Positions 17,184 to 25,748 of a stretch of 64,000 nucleotides of DNA are shown one piece after another. The stretch is from NCBI RefSeq assembly GCF_039566955.1, contig NZ_CP154796.1:1-64000 (forward strand). Reading direction: 5' to 3'. Within the stretch, counting starts at the first letter, position 1. The number at the start of each line of letters is the position of its first letter. A program made the position numbers and the translations under genes. Source of the DNA: Micromonospora sp. DSM 45708. GTDB lineage: Bacteria; Actinomycetota; Actinomycetes; Mycobacteriales; Micromonosporaceae. The notes under the pieces were generated by a model. That model did not search any database. It was not told the origin of the DNA and worked only from the letters and a program-made list of their open reading frames with translations.

Positions 17184-18956
17184 ATGGCCGAGCCCCTGCG
17201 CGACCGCGCGCGCCGCGCGACCGGGTGGCGGCTCCGGTCGAACGGCGACGAACGTCCCCACTTCGTGGTCTGCGGCTCCGACCCGCTGGCCTACTGGGTG
17301 GTCCGGGCGCTGCTCGGCGCCGGCCCGACCGCCGGTCAGGTGCGGGTCACGCTCGTGGTGCCGGAGCGCCGCCGCTCCGACGGCCCCGACGGGCGGGACG
17401 TGCCCGGCGTACGCGTCATCCGGGCCGACCGGCTCGACGAGGCCGCGTTCCGCCGGGCCGGGTTGGCCGACGCGGACGGGCTGGCCCTGCTGCACCAGGA
17501 CGACGTGGGCAACATGCACGCCGCGCTCTGCGCCCAGGAGGTCGAGCCCCGGCTGCGCCTGGTGGCGCGGATGTTCAACACCAACCTGGCGGACGGGCTG
17601 CGGCAGCTCTTCCCCGGCTCGGCGGTGCTCTCCGACGCGTCGATGGCCGCGCCCGCGTTCGTCGCCGCCGCGCTGGGCGAGCTGGCCCCGACCCACTTCC
17701 GGCACGCCGGCCGTACGCTCTACGTGGCCCGCCGCGCCGACGTACGCCCGCAGGACGTGGTCTGCGGGCTGGCCGTCACGACGGACCCGGAGCTGGTCCG
17801 GGTGCTGCCCGCCGACGAGGCGACGGCCGACGTGGTGCTGGCCGAGGCGACCGGCCGACCGCCCGGCACCGAGCTGGCCGCCCGCCGACTGGTCCGGGCC
17901 CGGCGACGCCGGCAGCCGGTGGAGGTGCTGCTCCGCGCGATCCGCAGCTTCGCCACCCGCAAGATCGGCATCGCGGTGCTGGTGCTGCTCGGGGTGATCG
18001 CGGTGCTGGGCTGGCTCAACGCCCGGGCCGCCGCGGTCACCTGGGGCGAGGCGCTCTACCTCACCCTGGTCACCACGCTGAGTGGGCAGGACCCGGACGT
18101 CAACAAGCCGGTCGCCGCGCAGGTCATGCAGGTGGTGCTCAACCTGGCCGGGCTGGCGTTGATCCCGCTGATCACGGCCGCCGTGGTCGACGGCATCGTC
18201 AACGCCCGGCTGGCCCTGCACACCGGCCGGATCCAGCCCGACCGCTCCGGGCACGTGGTGGTGGTCGGGCTGGGCAACATCGGCACCCGGGTGATGGCCC
18301 AGTTGCACGACTTCGGCGTCGAGGTGGTGGCCATCGACAAGAACCCGGACGCGCGCGGCACCGCGCTGGCGCACCGGCTCGGGGTGCCGGTGATCGTCGG
18401 CGACGCCGGCCTGGAGGAGACGCTGCGCTCCGCCTCGGTCGACACCAGCCAGGCGCTGGTGGTGGTCTCCACCGACGACGGGGCGAACCTGCGCGCCGCG
18501 CTGATCGCCCGCTCCCTCGACCCCGACCTGCGGGTCGTGCTCCGGCTGTTCGACGGCGACTTCGCCGAGCGGATCCAGCAGGCGTTCGGCATCGGCATCT
18601 CGCGCAGCGTCTCCTACCTGGCCGCGCCGTCGTTCGCGGCGGCCCTGCTGGACCGCGCGGTGATCGCCACCATCCCGGTCGACCGGCACGCGTTGCTGGT
18701 CACCGAGGTGCCGGTGGTGGCCGGCTCGCCGCTGGACGGCCGTCCGCTCGGCGCGGTGGCCCGCCCCGGCGAGGTGCGTCTGCTCGCGCACACCCGGGCC
18801 GGGCAGAAGGGCGACTGGTCGGTCGATCCGCGCGTGGTGGTGCAGGCCGGCGACCGGCTGACCGTGGTGGCCCGGCGGGCCGGGCTGACCGCCCTGCTGC
18901 GCGAGACCACGCCCCTGCCGCCGACCGCGCCGGTCCCCCGCCAACCGGACGAGTGA
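17184..18956 (+). CDS. CASTOR/POLLUX-like ion channel with two TrkA-N (RCK) domains
   Basis: 590 residues. Order: N-terminal Rossmann-like TrkA-N domain (~30-200, HFVVCGSDPLAYWVVRAL), two membrane helices (KIGIAVLVLLGVIAVLGWL and QVMQVVLNLAGLALIPLIT) with a pore-like loop between, a second TrkA-N domain (VVVVGLGNIGTRVMAQL..DKNPDARG), and a TrkA-C domain at the end. The pore loop reads LTLVTTLSGQD instead of the K+-channel TVGYG filter. This fits CASTOR/POLLUX-type channels more than classic K+ channels. The ion is not known. The ATG start at 17184 gives the family's usual length. Confidence 0.78.
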   Translation: MAEPLRDRARRATGWRLRSNGDERPHFVVCGSDPLAYWVVRALLGAGPTAGQVRVTLVVPERRRSDGPDGRDVPGVRVIRADRLDEAAFRRAGLADADGLALLHQDDVGNMHAALCAQEVEPRLRLVARMFNTNLADGLRQLFPGSAVLSDASMAAPAFVAAALGELAPTHFRHAGRTLYVARRADVRPQDVVCGLAVTTDPELVRVLPADEATADVVLAEATGRPPGTELAARRLVRARRRRQPVEVLLRAIRSFATRKIGIAVLVLLGVIAVLGWLNARAAAVTWGEALYLTLVTTLSGQDPDVNKPVAAQVMQVVLNLAGLALIPLITAAVVDGIVNARLALHTGRIQPDRSGHVVVVGLGNIGTRVMAQLHDFGVEVVAIDKNPDARGTALAHRLGVPVIVGDAGLEETLRSASVDTSQALVVVSTDDGANLRAALIARSLDPDLRVVLRLFDGDFAERIQQAFGIGISRSVSYLAAPSFAAALLDRAVIATIPVDRHALLVTEVPVVAGSPLDGRPLGAVARPGEVRLLAHTRAGQKGDWSVDPRVVVQAGDRLTVVARRAGLTALLRETTPLPPTAPVPRQPDE

Positions 18957-18962
18957 CCCGGG

Positions 18963-20201
18963 TCAGGCCGTGCGGGAGCGGCGGAGGGCGTACCCGGCCG
19001 CGCCGAGAGCGAGCACGCCGAACCCGGCGAGCACGCTGGCCGGCGGCAGGCTGACCGCGAGCACCAGGCACCCCACCAGCCCCAGCGCGGCGAGCAGCCG
19101 CACCGGCAGCCTCCGGGCCGGGTCGCGGTCGAGCGTCAGCGCGGCGGCGTTGGTGATCGCGTAGTAGACCAGCACGGTGCAACTGGAGAAGCCGATCGCG
19201 CCCCGGACGTCGGCGAGCGCCACCACCACGATCACCACGGCGGCCACGGCCAGCTCGGCGCGGTGCGGCACCCGGTGGCGTGGGTGCACGGCGGCCAGCG
19301 CGCCCGGCAGGTCCCGGCGGCGGGCCATCGCCAGCGTGGTGCGACCGACGCCGGCCAGCAGCGAGAGCAGCACCCCGGTCACCGCGACGGTGGCCCCGGC
19401 GCGTACCAGCCAGGCCAGCCCGGGGCGGCCGGCGGCGGTCACCACCTCGACCAGCGGCGCCGAGGAGGCGGCCAGCCGGCCGGTGCCCAGCACGCCGAGC
19501 GCGACCACGGCCAGGGTGAGGTAGACGGCGAGCACCGCGCCGAGCGCCAGCGGCACCGCGCGGGGGATGGTGCGCTGCGGGTCGCGGACCTCCTCGCCCA
19601 GCGTGGCGATCCGCGCATAGCCGGCGAACGCGAAGAAGAGCAGGCCGGCCGCGGTGAGCACGCCGTGCGCCCCGACGTCGGCGGCGCCGGTGAGCCGGTC
19701 GACAGTCACCTGCGGCGCCCCGGTCACCGCCACCACGGCCAGCACGGTGAGCACCACCGCGACCAGGACCCGGGTGGCGGTCGCGGTCTTGCCGATCCCG
19801 CGCAGGTTCACCGCGGTCACCGCCACCACCGCGAGGACCGCGACGAGCCGCGCCCGCCCCGGCCACAGGTAGGCCCCGACGGTCAGCGCCATGGCCGCGC
19901 AGCTCGCCGTCTTGCCGACCACGAACCCCCAGCCGGCCACGAAACCGGCGAACGGGTGCAGGCGCTCCCGGCCGTAGACGTAGGTGCCGCCGGACTCCGG
20001 GTAGCGGGCGGCGAGCCGCGCCGAGCTGGTGGCGTTGCAGAACGCGATGAAGCCGGCCAGCGCGAGCGCCACCAGGAGCCCGGCGCCGCCGGCCGCCGAC
20101 GCGGCCGGTGCGAAGACCACGAAGACGCCCGCGCCGAGCATCGACCCCAACCCGATGACGACCGCGTCGGGCACGCCGAGCCGTCGTACCAGTCGTTCCA
20201 C
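18963..20201 (-). CDS. APC-superfamily amino acid permease
   Basis: 412 residues, about 12 membrane helices. The first helix carries the substrate-binding GSMLGAGVF signature of APC transporters, followed by SSARLAARYPESGGTYVYGRE, the usual TM2-TM3 text. It imports or exchanges amino acids or polyamines across the cytoplasmic membrane; the substrate is undetermined. It is slightly short compared with many family members (450-500) but complete in landmarks. It lies downstream of the chitinase gene on the same strand, but a strong hairpin separates them. Confidence 0.85.
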   Translation of the reverse strand: MERLVRRLGVPDAVVIGLGSMLGAGVFVVFAPAASAAGGAGLLVALALAGFIAFCNATSSARLAARYPESGGTYVYGRERLHPFAGFVAGWGFVVGKTASCAAMALTVGAYLWPGRARLVAVLAVVAVTAVNLRGIGKTATATRVLVAVVLTVLAVVAVTGAPQVTVDRLTGAADVGAHGVLTAAGLLFFAFAGYARIATLGEEVRDPQRTIPRAVPLALGAVLAVYLTLAVVALGVLGTGRLAASSAPLVEVVTAAGRPGLAWLVRAGATVAVTGVLLSLLAGVGRTTLAMARRRDLPGALAAVHPRHRVPHRAELAVAAVVIVVVALADVRGAIGFSSCTVLVYYAITNAAALTLDRDPARRLPVRLLAALGLVGCLVLAVSLPPASVLAGFGVLALGAAGYALRRSRTA

Positions 20202-20229
20202 ACCCGCAGCCTAGGGGCGGGACGTGAAC

Positions 20230-20268
20230 GACCGGTGCCGCCGGCGTGATCCGCCGGCGGCACCGGTC
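20230..20268 (-). terminator. Strong hairpin terminator after the chitinase gene
   Basis: A perfect 17-bp inverted repeat: GACCGGTGCCGCCGGCG (20230-20246) pairs with CGCCGGCGGCACCGGTC (20252-20268) around a TGATC loop, 5 bases beyond the chitinase stop. There is no U-tract. Confidence 0.75.
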
Positions 20269-20273
20269 CCGGT

Positions 20274-22838
20274 TCAGCAGGGCCCGTTGTCGGTCCAGAC
20301 GCCCTGGCTGTTGGCCCCCGGGACGTCACCCTGGGTCCACCACCGCGCGGTCCACCGGTGTCCGACGTGGGACACCACCGCACCACCGGGGTACGCCGTG
20401 CCGGCGACCCAGGCGGGCGTCGTGCACGCCCCACCCGTGGGCGACGGCGAGCCGGTGGGCGTCGGCGACGCCGTGCCGGTCGGGGTGGGTGTCGGGGAGC
20501 CGGCGCAGGCGCCCTGGTCGGCCCAGGCCGCCGCGCTGCCGGGCGTCTCGCCCTGGGTCCACCACTTCGCGCTCCAGGTGTGCCCGCCGTAGGAGACGGT
20601 CGCGCCACCGGAGTACGCGGTGGCCGCCGACCAGGCCGGCGCGGCGCAGGTGCCCCCGCCGGGCGGGGTGGAGCCGCTCGGGGTCGGCGACGGGGTGACC
20701 ACCGCGCCGCCGCGCGCCCAGTCGCCGGTCAGCGCGTACGTCTGGCCGCCGAACGCGAGCGTGAAGTTGGCCGGGCCGGAGATCGGGAGCTGGTAGTTGA
20801 GCGTCACCTCGGCGTACGCGCCGGGCGCGATGGCGGCCGGCACGGTGAGGCGTACCCGGTTGTGGTCGCCCTTCAGGCCGCCCACGTTGCTGCCGGTGTG
20901 GCCGGTGGAGACCGTGGTGAGCGCCCAGCCGGACTGCTGGCTGAGCGTGGCCGGGGTGGTGGTCGGGTAGTCGAACTCCAGTTGCGCGCCGGCCGGGATC
21001 GGGGCGCCGGTGTTGTTGGTCAGCCGCAGCTCCGGGTTGATCGGGTAGTTGTTGTCGCCGAGCGCGAAGCCGCCCATGCCGACCGCCACGTCCAGCGTCC
21101 GGGTGGGCATGGTGCTGGTCGCCTTGCGGGCGCCGTAGGCCGGGGCGGCCTTCAGCCGGTCGTAGAGCAGCGTGGTGAGCGTGTCGCCCATGCCGTACCG
21201 GCCCTTGGCGGAGTCGTAGGCGTAGTCGCCGGCCAGTTCCCAGATCATCACGCCGCCGATGCCCCGGGCGGCGACGTAGTCGGCCTTGGCGGCGAGCGAC
21301 TGGTCGTCCTCGGTGGAGAGGAAGACCTTCTTCTCGGCGTTCCACAACCAGGGCGCGACCAGCGCCGGCGAGTAGTTCCGGGCGTAGCTGCCGCTGATCC
21401 GGTCGGCCGGGTCGGTGGCCGGGGTGAGCCCGTACGCGGTCAGGTAGTCGCCGGTGATGCCCGCCTGGAGGTTCTTCGCGTGCCACATCGGGTTGGCGCC
21501 GCCGGGCACCTCGTTGCCGGCGGCGTCGAGGTCGTGCCAGAGGTTGTCGATGCCGACCGCGCCGTTGCCGCAGGGGGTGGTGGAGCCGATCGAGCCGCCG
21601 GTGCCGGCCGGACACTTCGTCTGGTCGGGCAGCGCCGCCCGCCCCCACAGGCCGTTGGTGCCGCCGGTGACGCCCTGCCAGCCCCGGGTGTAGTAGGGCA
21701 CGCCGATGTTCACCCGGCCGCTGGGCAGCGCGCCCCGGAAGTAGTGGTACGCCCAGTCGGTGTTCAGGTAGCCGATGCCGGAGTACGCGCCGTACACGCC
21801 GCCGGAGGCCAGCTCGGCGTCGTCGCCGTTGTCGTAGAGCGCCGCGTTCGGCCCGACGAAGTGGTTCCACGCGCCGTGCAGGTCGTAGGACATCGCGTTG
21901 ACGTAGTCGAGGTACTGCAACGCCTGGTAGGACTCCATGCCGCGCAGCAGCCAGCCGGACGCGGGCGCGGCCACGGTGAGCAGGTAGTGCCGGCCGTCGG
22001 TGGCGGCGGCCCGGTCGAGCTTCTCCCGCAGCGTGCGCATCAGCACCTGGTACGAGGCGTTGAGGCCGGCCCGCTTGGCGTCGGCCTGGGCGAAGTCGAG
22101 CGGGTTGCCGGCCTTGTTGTTGGAGGTGGGGTACTCGTAGTCGATGTCCACCCCGTCGAAGCCGTACGTGCGCAGGAACGTGACCACCGAGTCGGCGAAC
22201 GTGTTGATGCCGGCGGTGTTGACCGTGTTGGTGCCGGTGGTGGTCATCCGGTAGAAGCCGCCGGAGTCGAGGCGGTCGCCGTTGTCGTCGATGAAGCCGC
22301 CGGTCTCGGCCCAGCCGCCGACGCTGATCAGCGTGCGGACGTTCGGGTTCTGCTTCTTGTACTTGGTGAGCAGGTTGAAGTGCCCGGTGTAGGGCAGGGT
22401 CGGGTCCATCTCGGCGCCGGCCACCCCGGGCCAGGTCATGTTGGTGGCCGGGTTGTTCGCGGCGGTCGGGTTGCCCACGGAGATGCGGTTGCCGCCGTCG
22501 ACGTGGGCGAAGGCGTAGTTGATGTGGGTGACCTTCTGCCACGGGATCTGGTTCACCAGGTAGGCCGGGGCGCCGTTGCGGCCGGTCCGCCAGCTGGTGA
22601 AGTAGCCGATGATCCGGCGGCTGTGGTCGGCGCCCATCTTCTCCCGGCCGGCGGTGTCGTAGACGGTGCAGTAGGGCACCGACACACCGGGCGTGCGGTA
22701 GAGCCCGTCGGGACGGCACGCCTCGTCGTCGGCGGCGGCCGACCGGGCGTTCGGGGCGGCCACGACCACCGCCATCGTCGCGGTCAGCAGACCGGCGGCA
22801 CCGGTCGACAGCCAGCGGCTGATTCGTCTCGCCAGCAC
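20274..22838 (-). CDS. Secreted GH18 chitinase with C-terminal chitin-binding modules
   Basis: About 854 residues. Layout: signal peptide (1-~35), GH18 TIM barrel (~60-560) with catalytic motif DGVDIDYE at 228-235 (Glu235 the acid), a beta-sandwich domain (~575-710), then two small CBM5/12-type modules with the WxxxxAYxGGxxVxxxGHxWxAxWWTQG pattern, joined by a Pro/Thr/Ser linker. It hydrolyses chitin outside the cell. GTG 22838 is preferred over GTG 22844 because GGAGG (22848-22844) lies 5 bases before it. The product (GlcNAc oligomers) would feed the amino-sugar operon at 25.7-28.7 kb. Confidence 0.93.
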   Translation of the reverse strand: MLARRISRWLSTGAAGLLTATMAVVVAAPNARSAAADDEACRPDGLYRTPGVSVPYCTVYDTAGREKMGADHSRRIIGYFTSWRTGRNGAPAYLVNQIPWQKVTHINYAFAHVDGGNRISVGNPTAANNPATNMTWPGVAGAEMDPTLPYTGHFNLLTKYKKQNPNVRTLISVGGWAETGGFIDDNGDRLDSGGFYRMTTTGTNTVNTAGINTFADSVVTFLRTYGFDGVDIDYEYPTSNNKAGNPLDFAQADAKRAGLNASYQVLMRTLREKLDRAAATDGRHYLLTVAAPASGWLLRGMESYQALQYLDYVNAMSYDLHGAWNHFVGPNAALYDNGDDAELASGGVYGAYSGIGYLNTDWAYHYFRGALPSGRVNIGVPYYTRGWQGVTGGTNGLWGRAALPDQTKCPAGTGGSIGSTTPCGNGAVGIDNLWHDLDAAGNEVPGGANPMWHAKNLQAGITGDYLTAYGLTPATDPADRISGSYARNYSPALVAPWLWNAEKKVFLSTEDDQSLAAKADYVAARGIGGVMIWELAGDYAYDSAKGRYGMGDTLTTLLYDRLKAAPAYGARKATSTMPTRTLDVAVGMGGFALGDNNYPINPELRLTNNTGAPIPAGAQLEFDYPTTTPATLSQQSGWALTTVSTGHTGSNVGGLKGDHNRVRLTVPAAIAPGAYAEVTLNYQLPISGPANFTLAFGGQTYALTGDWARGGAVVTPSPTPSGSTPPGGGTCAAPAWSAATAYSGGATVSYGGHTWSAKWWTQGETPGSAAAWADQGACAGSPTPTPTGTASPTPTGSPSPTGGACTTPAWVAGTAYPGGAVVSHVGHRWTARWWTQGDVPGANSQGVWTDNGPC

Positions 22839-22848
22839 GCGCACCTCC

Positions 22849-22887
22849 TACATTTAACAAACTTAACTGTTAAGGTTGCTAAATGTA
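22849..22887. promoter_or_regulatory. 39-nt palindromic operator overlapping the chitinase leader
   Basis: Arms TACATTTAACAAACTTAAC (22849-22867) and GTTAAGGTTGCTAAATGTA (22869-22887) match at 17 of 19 positions around a central T at 22868. It is very AT-rich against the surroundings and ends at the ribosome site of the chitinase gene. The layout suggests binding by a dimeric repressor that blocks transcription or initiation. AT-rich palindromes of this sort are typical for ROK/NagC-like or MarR-like repressors; the DasR box is not seen. Confidence 0.65.
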
Positions 22888-22923
22888 TACCGGCGTCGAT
22901 GCGCCGGGACAAGAGGCGGATTT

Positions 22924-23685
22924 TCAGTCGAGCTGGTCCACCGGCCGGACGCCGAGCCGGGCGGGCAGCGGTAGGGCGTTCCAGGGCACCCGGCGCAGCA
23001 GCCGGTCCAGCAGCAGGCCGAGCAGCAGGCCGGCGACCGAGTCGGTGAGCCAGTGCCAGCCCAGGTAGACGGTGGTGCAGAAGACCACCGTCGGGGGCAC
23101 CACCCGGATCACGGTGACCAGCCGGGGCCCGACGGTGCGGCCGACCGTGCGCAGCAGCGGGACCAGCAGCAGGGCGAGTACGCCGTACCAGACGATCGCG
23201 TTGGCGACGTGCCCGGACGGGTACGACTGGGCGAAGCGCACCGGAAGGTCGTGCTGGAACAGCGGGAGCGTCTGCTCCGGCGGCAGGAACGGCTCCTTGA
23301 CGCTGGCGCTCGGCGCCGGGCGGGCGGTCCACACCTTCAGCGGACCGATGGTGAAGAACGTCAGCACGAACGCGGTCACCGGCGGCAGCACCGCCCGTAC
23401 CGAGCGCAGCCGCAGCGCCAGCAGCACGCCCAGCCCGGCCGCCAGCAGCGTCAGCGGGGTGCCCTGGCCGAGCAGGTTGAACGCCATCGCCACCCACCGG
23501 GCGGCGGTCGGCCGGTGCGCGGCGGACCAGTCGGCGACCGCCCGGTCGAGCCCGAACAGGTGGCCGGCGGCGAGCGCCACGGTCAGTGCCACCAGCGCGG
23601 CGAGCAGCAGCCCGTCGTACCACCAACCGGCCGGTCGGACGGGCCGCAGCCGCAGGTCGCGGCGTACCCCTGAGGTCTGGCGCAC
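22924..23685 (-). CDS. PAP2-family membrane phosphatase
   Basis: 253 residues, about six membrane helices. The three phosphatase motifs are present: KVWTARPAP (KxxxxxxRP), YPSGHVAN (PSGH) and YLGWHWLTDSVAG (the SRxxxxxHxxxD block with the His and Asp conserved). Such enzymes dephosphorylate lipid phosphates such as phosphatidate or undecaprenyl pyrophosphate on the outer face of the membrane. The GTG start at 23685 precedes a basic N terminus. It is read away from the divergent DUF4032 gene. Confidence 0.85.
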   Translation of the reverse strand: MRQTSGVRRDLRLRPVRPAGWWYDGLLLAALVALTVALAAGHLFGLDRAVADWSAAHRPTAARWVAMAFNLLGQGTPLTLLAAGLGVLLALRLRSVRAVLPPVTAFVLTFFTIGPLKVWTARPAPSASVKEPFLPPEQTLPLFQHDLPVRFAQSYPSGHVANAIVWYGVLALLLVPLLRTVGRTVGPRLVTVIRVVPPTVVFCTTVYLGWHWLTDSVAGLLLGLLLDRLLRRVPWNALPLPARLGVRPVDQLD

Positions 23686-23748
23686 GCGACCACGCTACCG
23701 GCCGGCGACGGCGGCCGGTCATCGGCGGTTGTGTGCCGAACCACGAAG

Positions 23749-23759
23749 GGAAGCGCTCC
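23749..23759. promoter_or_regulatory. GGAAGCGCTCC palindrome upstream of the DUF4032 gene
   Basis: Identical in 11 of 11 bases to the (reverse-strand) site over the msiK leader at 2039-2049. It sits 28 bases before the start of the DUF4032 gene, a fitting place for a LacI-type repressor operator. Regulation is inferred. Confidence 0.4.
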
Positions 23760-23786
23760 GCCGGGTCAGCGGTCACACTGGTTGCC

Positions 23787-24995
23787 GTGCGGATCACCTC
23801 GGCCCTCGTCGACCCGGCGCTGCTCGACCTTCCCTGGTCGACCCCGCTGGAGCAGTGGCCTGCCGAGCACCTGGTGGCGCTGCCCCAGGGCATCTCCCGG
23901 CACATCGTGCGGTTCGTCCGGCTCGGCGGCTTCGTCTACGCGGTGAAGGAGACCGGCGAGCGGGTCGCCGAACGCGAGTACGACCTGTTGCGGGCGTTGG
24001 AGCGGATCGACTTCCCGTCGGTCGAGGCGATCGCCATCGTGGCCGACCGGCAGACCGACGACGGCGAGCCGCTCGATCCGGTGCTGATCACCCGGCACCT
24101 CCAGTTCTCGTTGCCCTACCGCGCGCTGTTCTCCAACACGCTGCGCCCGGAGACGATGAACCGGCTGCTGGACGCGCTGGCCGCGCTGATCGTGCGGATG
24201 CACCTGACCGGGTTCTTCTGGGGCGACTGCTCGCTGTCGAACACGCTGTTCCGGCGCGACGCGGGCGCGTTCGCCGCCTACCTCGTGGACGCGGAGACCG
24301 GGGCGCTGCACCCGTCGCTCTCCAACGGCCAGCGCGGCGAGGACCTGGAGATCGCCCGGGTGAACATCTTCGGCGAGGCGCTCGACCTCCAGGCCGCCGG
24401 CCTGCTGCACGAGTCGATCGACCCGGAGGTGGTCTGCGAGGAGGTCGTGCGGCGCTACGAGCGGCTCTGGCACGAGATCACCTACGAGCAGCAGGTCGAG
24501 CGCGCCGCCCGGCACGACATCGAGGGCCGCATCCGCCGGCTCAACGAGCTGGGCTTCGACGTGGCCGAGGTGGCGCTGTCGACCGTCGACAACGGGCGTT
24601 ACCTGGTGCGGCCCAAGGTGGTCGACGCCGGCTACCACACCCGCCGGCTGCTGCGGCTCACCGGCCTGGACGCCGAGGAGAACCAGGCCCGCAAGCTCCT
24701 CAACGACCTGGACGCCTACCGGGTGGAGAGCGACCTGACCGACGAACAGCAGGCGGCGCACCGCTGGCTCACCGAGGTCTTCGAACCGGTGGTCCGGGCG
24801 GTGCCGGCGCACCTGCGGCGCAAGCTGGAGCCGCAGGAGCTGTTCGCCCAGATCATCGAGCACAAGTGGCTGCTCTCCGAGCAGGCCGGCCGGGACGTCG
24901 GGATGCGCCGGGCCGTCCACTCCTACCTGGCCGACGTGCTGGTGCACCGCCCGGACGAGCAGGCCGTGCTGGGCGTCGAGGTCCCCACCTCCTGA
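23787..24995 (+). CDS. DUF4032-domain protein (kinase-like fold)
   Basis: 402 residues from GTG 23787 (MRITSALVDPALLDLPW). The N-terminal half has lipopolysaccharide-kinase-like text: KETGERVAEREYDLLRAL, then FFWGDCSLSNTLFRRDAG, equivalent to the HxD-N catalytic loop of kinase folds, with LVDAETG as the DFG-like site. The C-terminal half is the DUF4032 helix-rich region. Function is unknown; activity as a small-molecule or protein kinase is inferred. An upstream open frame exists to 23586 but is Arg-rich noise. Confidence 0.75.
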   Translation: MRITSALVDPALLDLPWSTPLEQWPAEHLVALPQGISRHIVRFVRLGGFVYAVKETGERVAEREYDLLRALERIDFPSVEAIAIVADRQTDDGEPLDPVLITRHLQFSLPYRALFSNTLRPETMNRLLDALAALIVRMHLTGFFWGDCSLSNTLFRRDAGAFAAYLVDAETGALHPSLSNGQRGEDLEIARVNIFGEALDLQAAGLLHESIDPEVVCEEVVRRYERLWHEITYEQQVERAARHDIEGRIRRLNELGFDVAEVALSTVDNGRYLVRPKVVDAGYHTRRLLRLTGLDAEENQARKLLNDLDAYRVESDLTDEQQAAHRWLTEVFEPVVRAVPAHLRRKLEPQELFAQIIEHKWLLSEQAGRDVGMRRAVHSYLADVLVHRPDEQAVLGVEVPTS

Positions 24996-25092
24996 TCCCC
25001 GCCCCGAGCCGGGCTGGCGCGGCTAGTCGGTTGACGCGGCCCGGCGGCCCGTGCGACGTCCTGGGCGGCAGGTGAAACGGGTGTCCTGGTTG

Positions 25093-25600
25093 CGCTACGA
25101 ACTTGATGGCAAGAATGAGTCAGACGCGTGAGCTGCGGGAGCCGTCGGCCGTCGGTTGTCCGTGCCCTCGGTGGGTGTGCCCCGGCTCTTCCCGCCGCCC
25201 GCCGCCCGCCGCCCGCCGCCCGCCGCCCGCCGCCCGCCGCCCGCCGTCCGCCGTCCGTGTCGTCGGGCGTCTGTGCCGTCGGGCGTGCGTGTCGTCGGGC
25301 GTCTGTGCCGTCGGGCGTGCGTGTCGTCGGGCGTCTGTGCCGTCGGGCGTGCGTGTCGTCGGGCGTCTGTGCCGTCGGGCGTGCGTGTCGTCGGGCGTCT
25401 GTGCCGTCGGGCGTGCGTGTCGTCGGGCGTCTGTGCCGTCGGGCGTGCGTGTCGTCGGGCGTCTGTGCCGTCGGGCGTGCGTGTCGTCGGATGTGCGTGT
25501 CGTCGGGCGTCTGTGCCGTTGGGGGTCCGTGCCGTCGAGGCGTTGGGTCGGCAGGCGGCTGAGCATTGCCGGCGAACCGTTTACGCCATCAAGTTTGTAG
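25093..25600. repeat. Repeat element bounded by 17-bp inverted repeats
   Basis: GCTACGAACTTGATGGC at 25093-25109 and GCCATCAAGTTTGTAGC at 25584-25600 are inverted copies with one mismatch. The 508-bp block between them holds the simple and tandem repeats. This could be a non-autonomous mobile element or a pair of dispersed intergenic repeats; no target-site duplication is obvious to the eye. Confidence 0.5.
25259..25525. repeat. 32-bp tandem repeat array (7 full units plus remnants)
   Basis: Full units start at 25259, 25291, 25323, 25355, 25387, 25419 and 25451, and are identical by eye. Each unit is two related 16-mers, GTCGTCGGGCGTCTGT and GCCGTCGGGCGTGCGT. A shortened 16-bp copy at 25483 and a decayed copy at 25499 follow. 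There are no spacers, so this is not CRISPR. Confidence 0.9.
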
Positions 25601-25678
25601 CGTGCCGCAGACGAGGTGTCGCATCGCCTGGAACACCCGGCCACGTCCCGCGGACCAGCAGCGTGCCGCCGCGAGGCA

Positions 25679-25748
25679 CGCTGCCGGGCTCGCGCTGCCG
25701 GGCTCGCGCTGAGGGGCTCGCGCTGCCGGGCTCGCGCTGCCGGGCTCA
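25679..25748. repeat. 15-bp tandem repeats beside the nagA stop
   Basis: About five copies of GCTGCCGGGCTCGC (period 15, one variant copy with GAGGGG) run up to the nagA stop codon. Each copy is self-complementary in part and may fold; it could serve as the 3' end of the amino-sugar operon. Confidence 0.6.

Larger units (their letters stand above)
24996..25745. other. Gene-free 750-bp space with repeats
   Basis: No convincing gene. From left to right it holds an unrepeated lead, one arm of an inverted repeat (25093-25109), a CCCGCCG-type heptamer run (~25193-25250), a 32-bp tandem array (25259-25525), the second inverted-repeat arm (25584-25600), and a run of 15-bp repeats next to the nagA stop. 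Open frames through it are artefacts of the repeats. Confidence 0.75.

Noticed and set aside
20358..23048. Plus-strand open frame of ~900 codons over the chitinase gene
   Set aside because: Antisense shadow of the GH18 chitinase; composition is His/Arg/Gly/Val-rich without any domain.
25259..25525. CRISPR array
   Set aside because: Units are contiguous with no variable spacers, and no cas genes are present.
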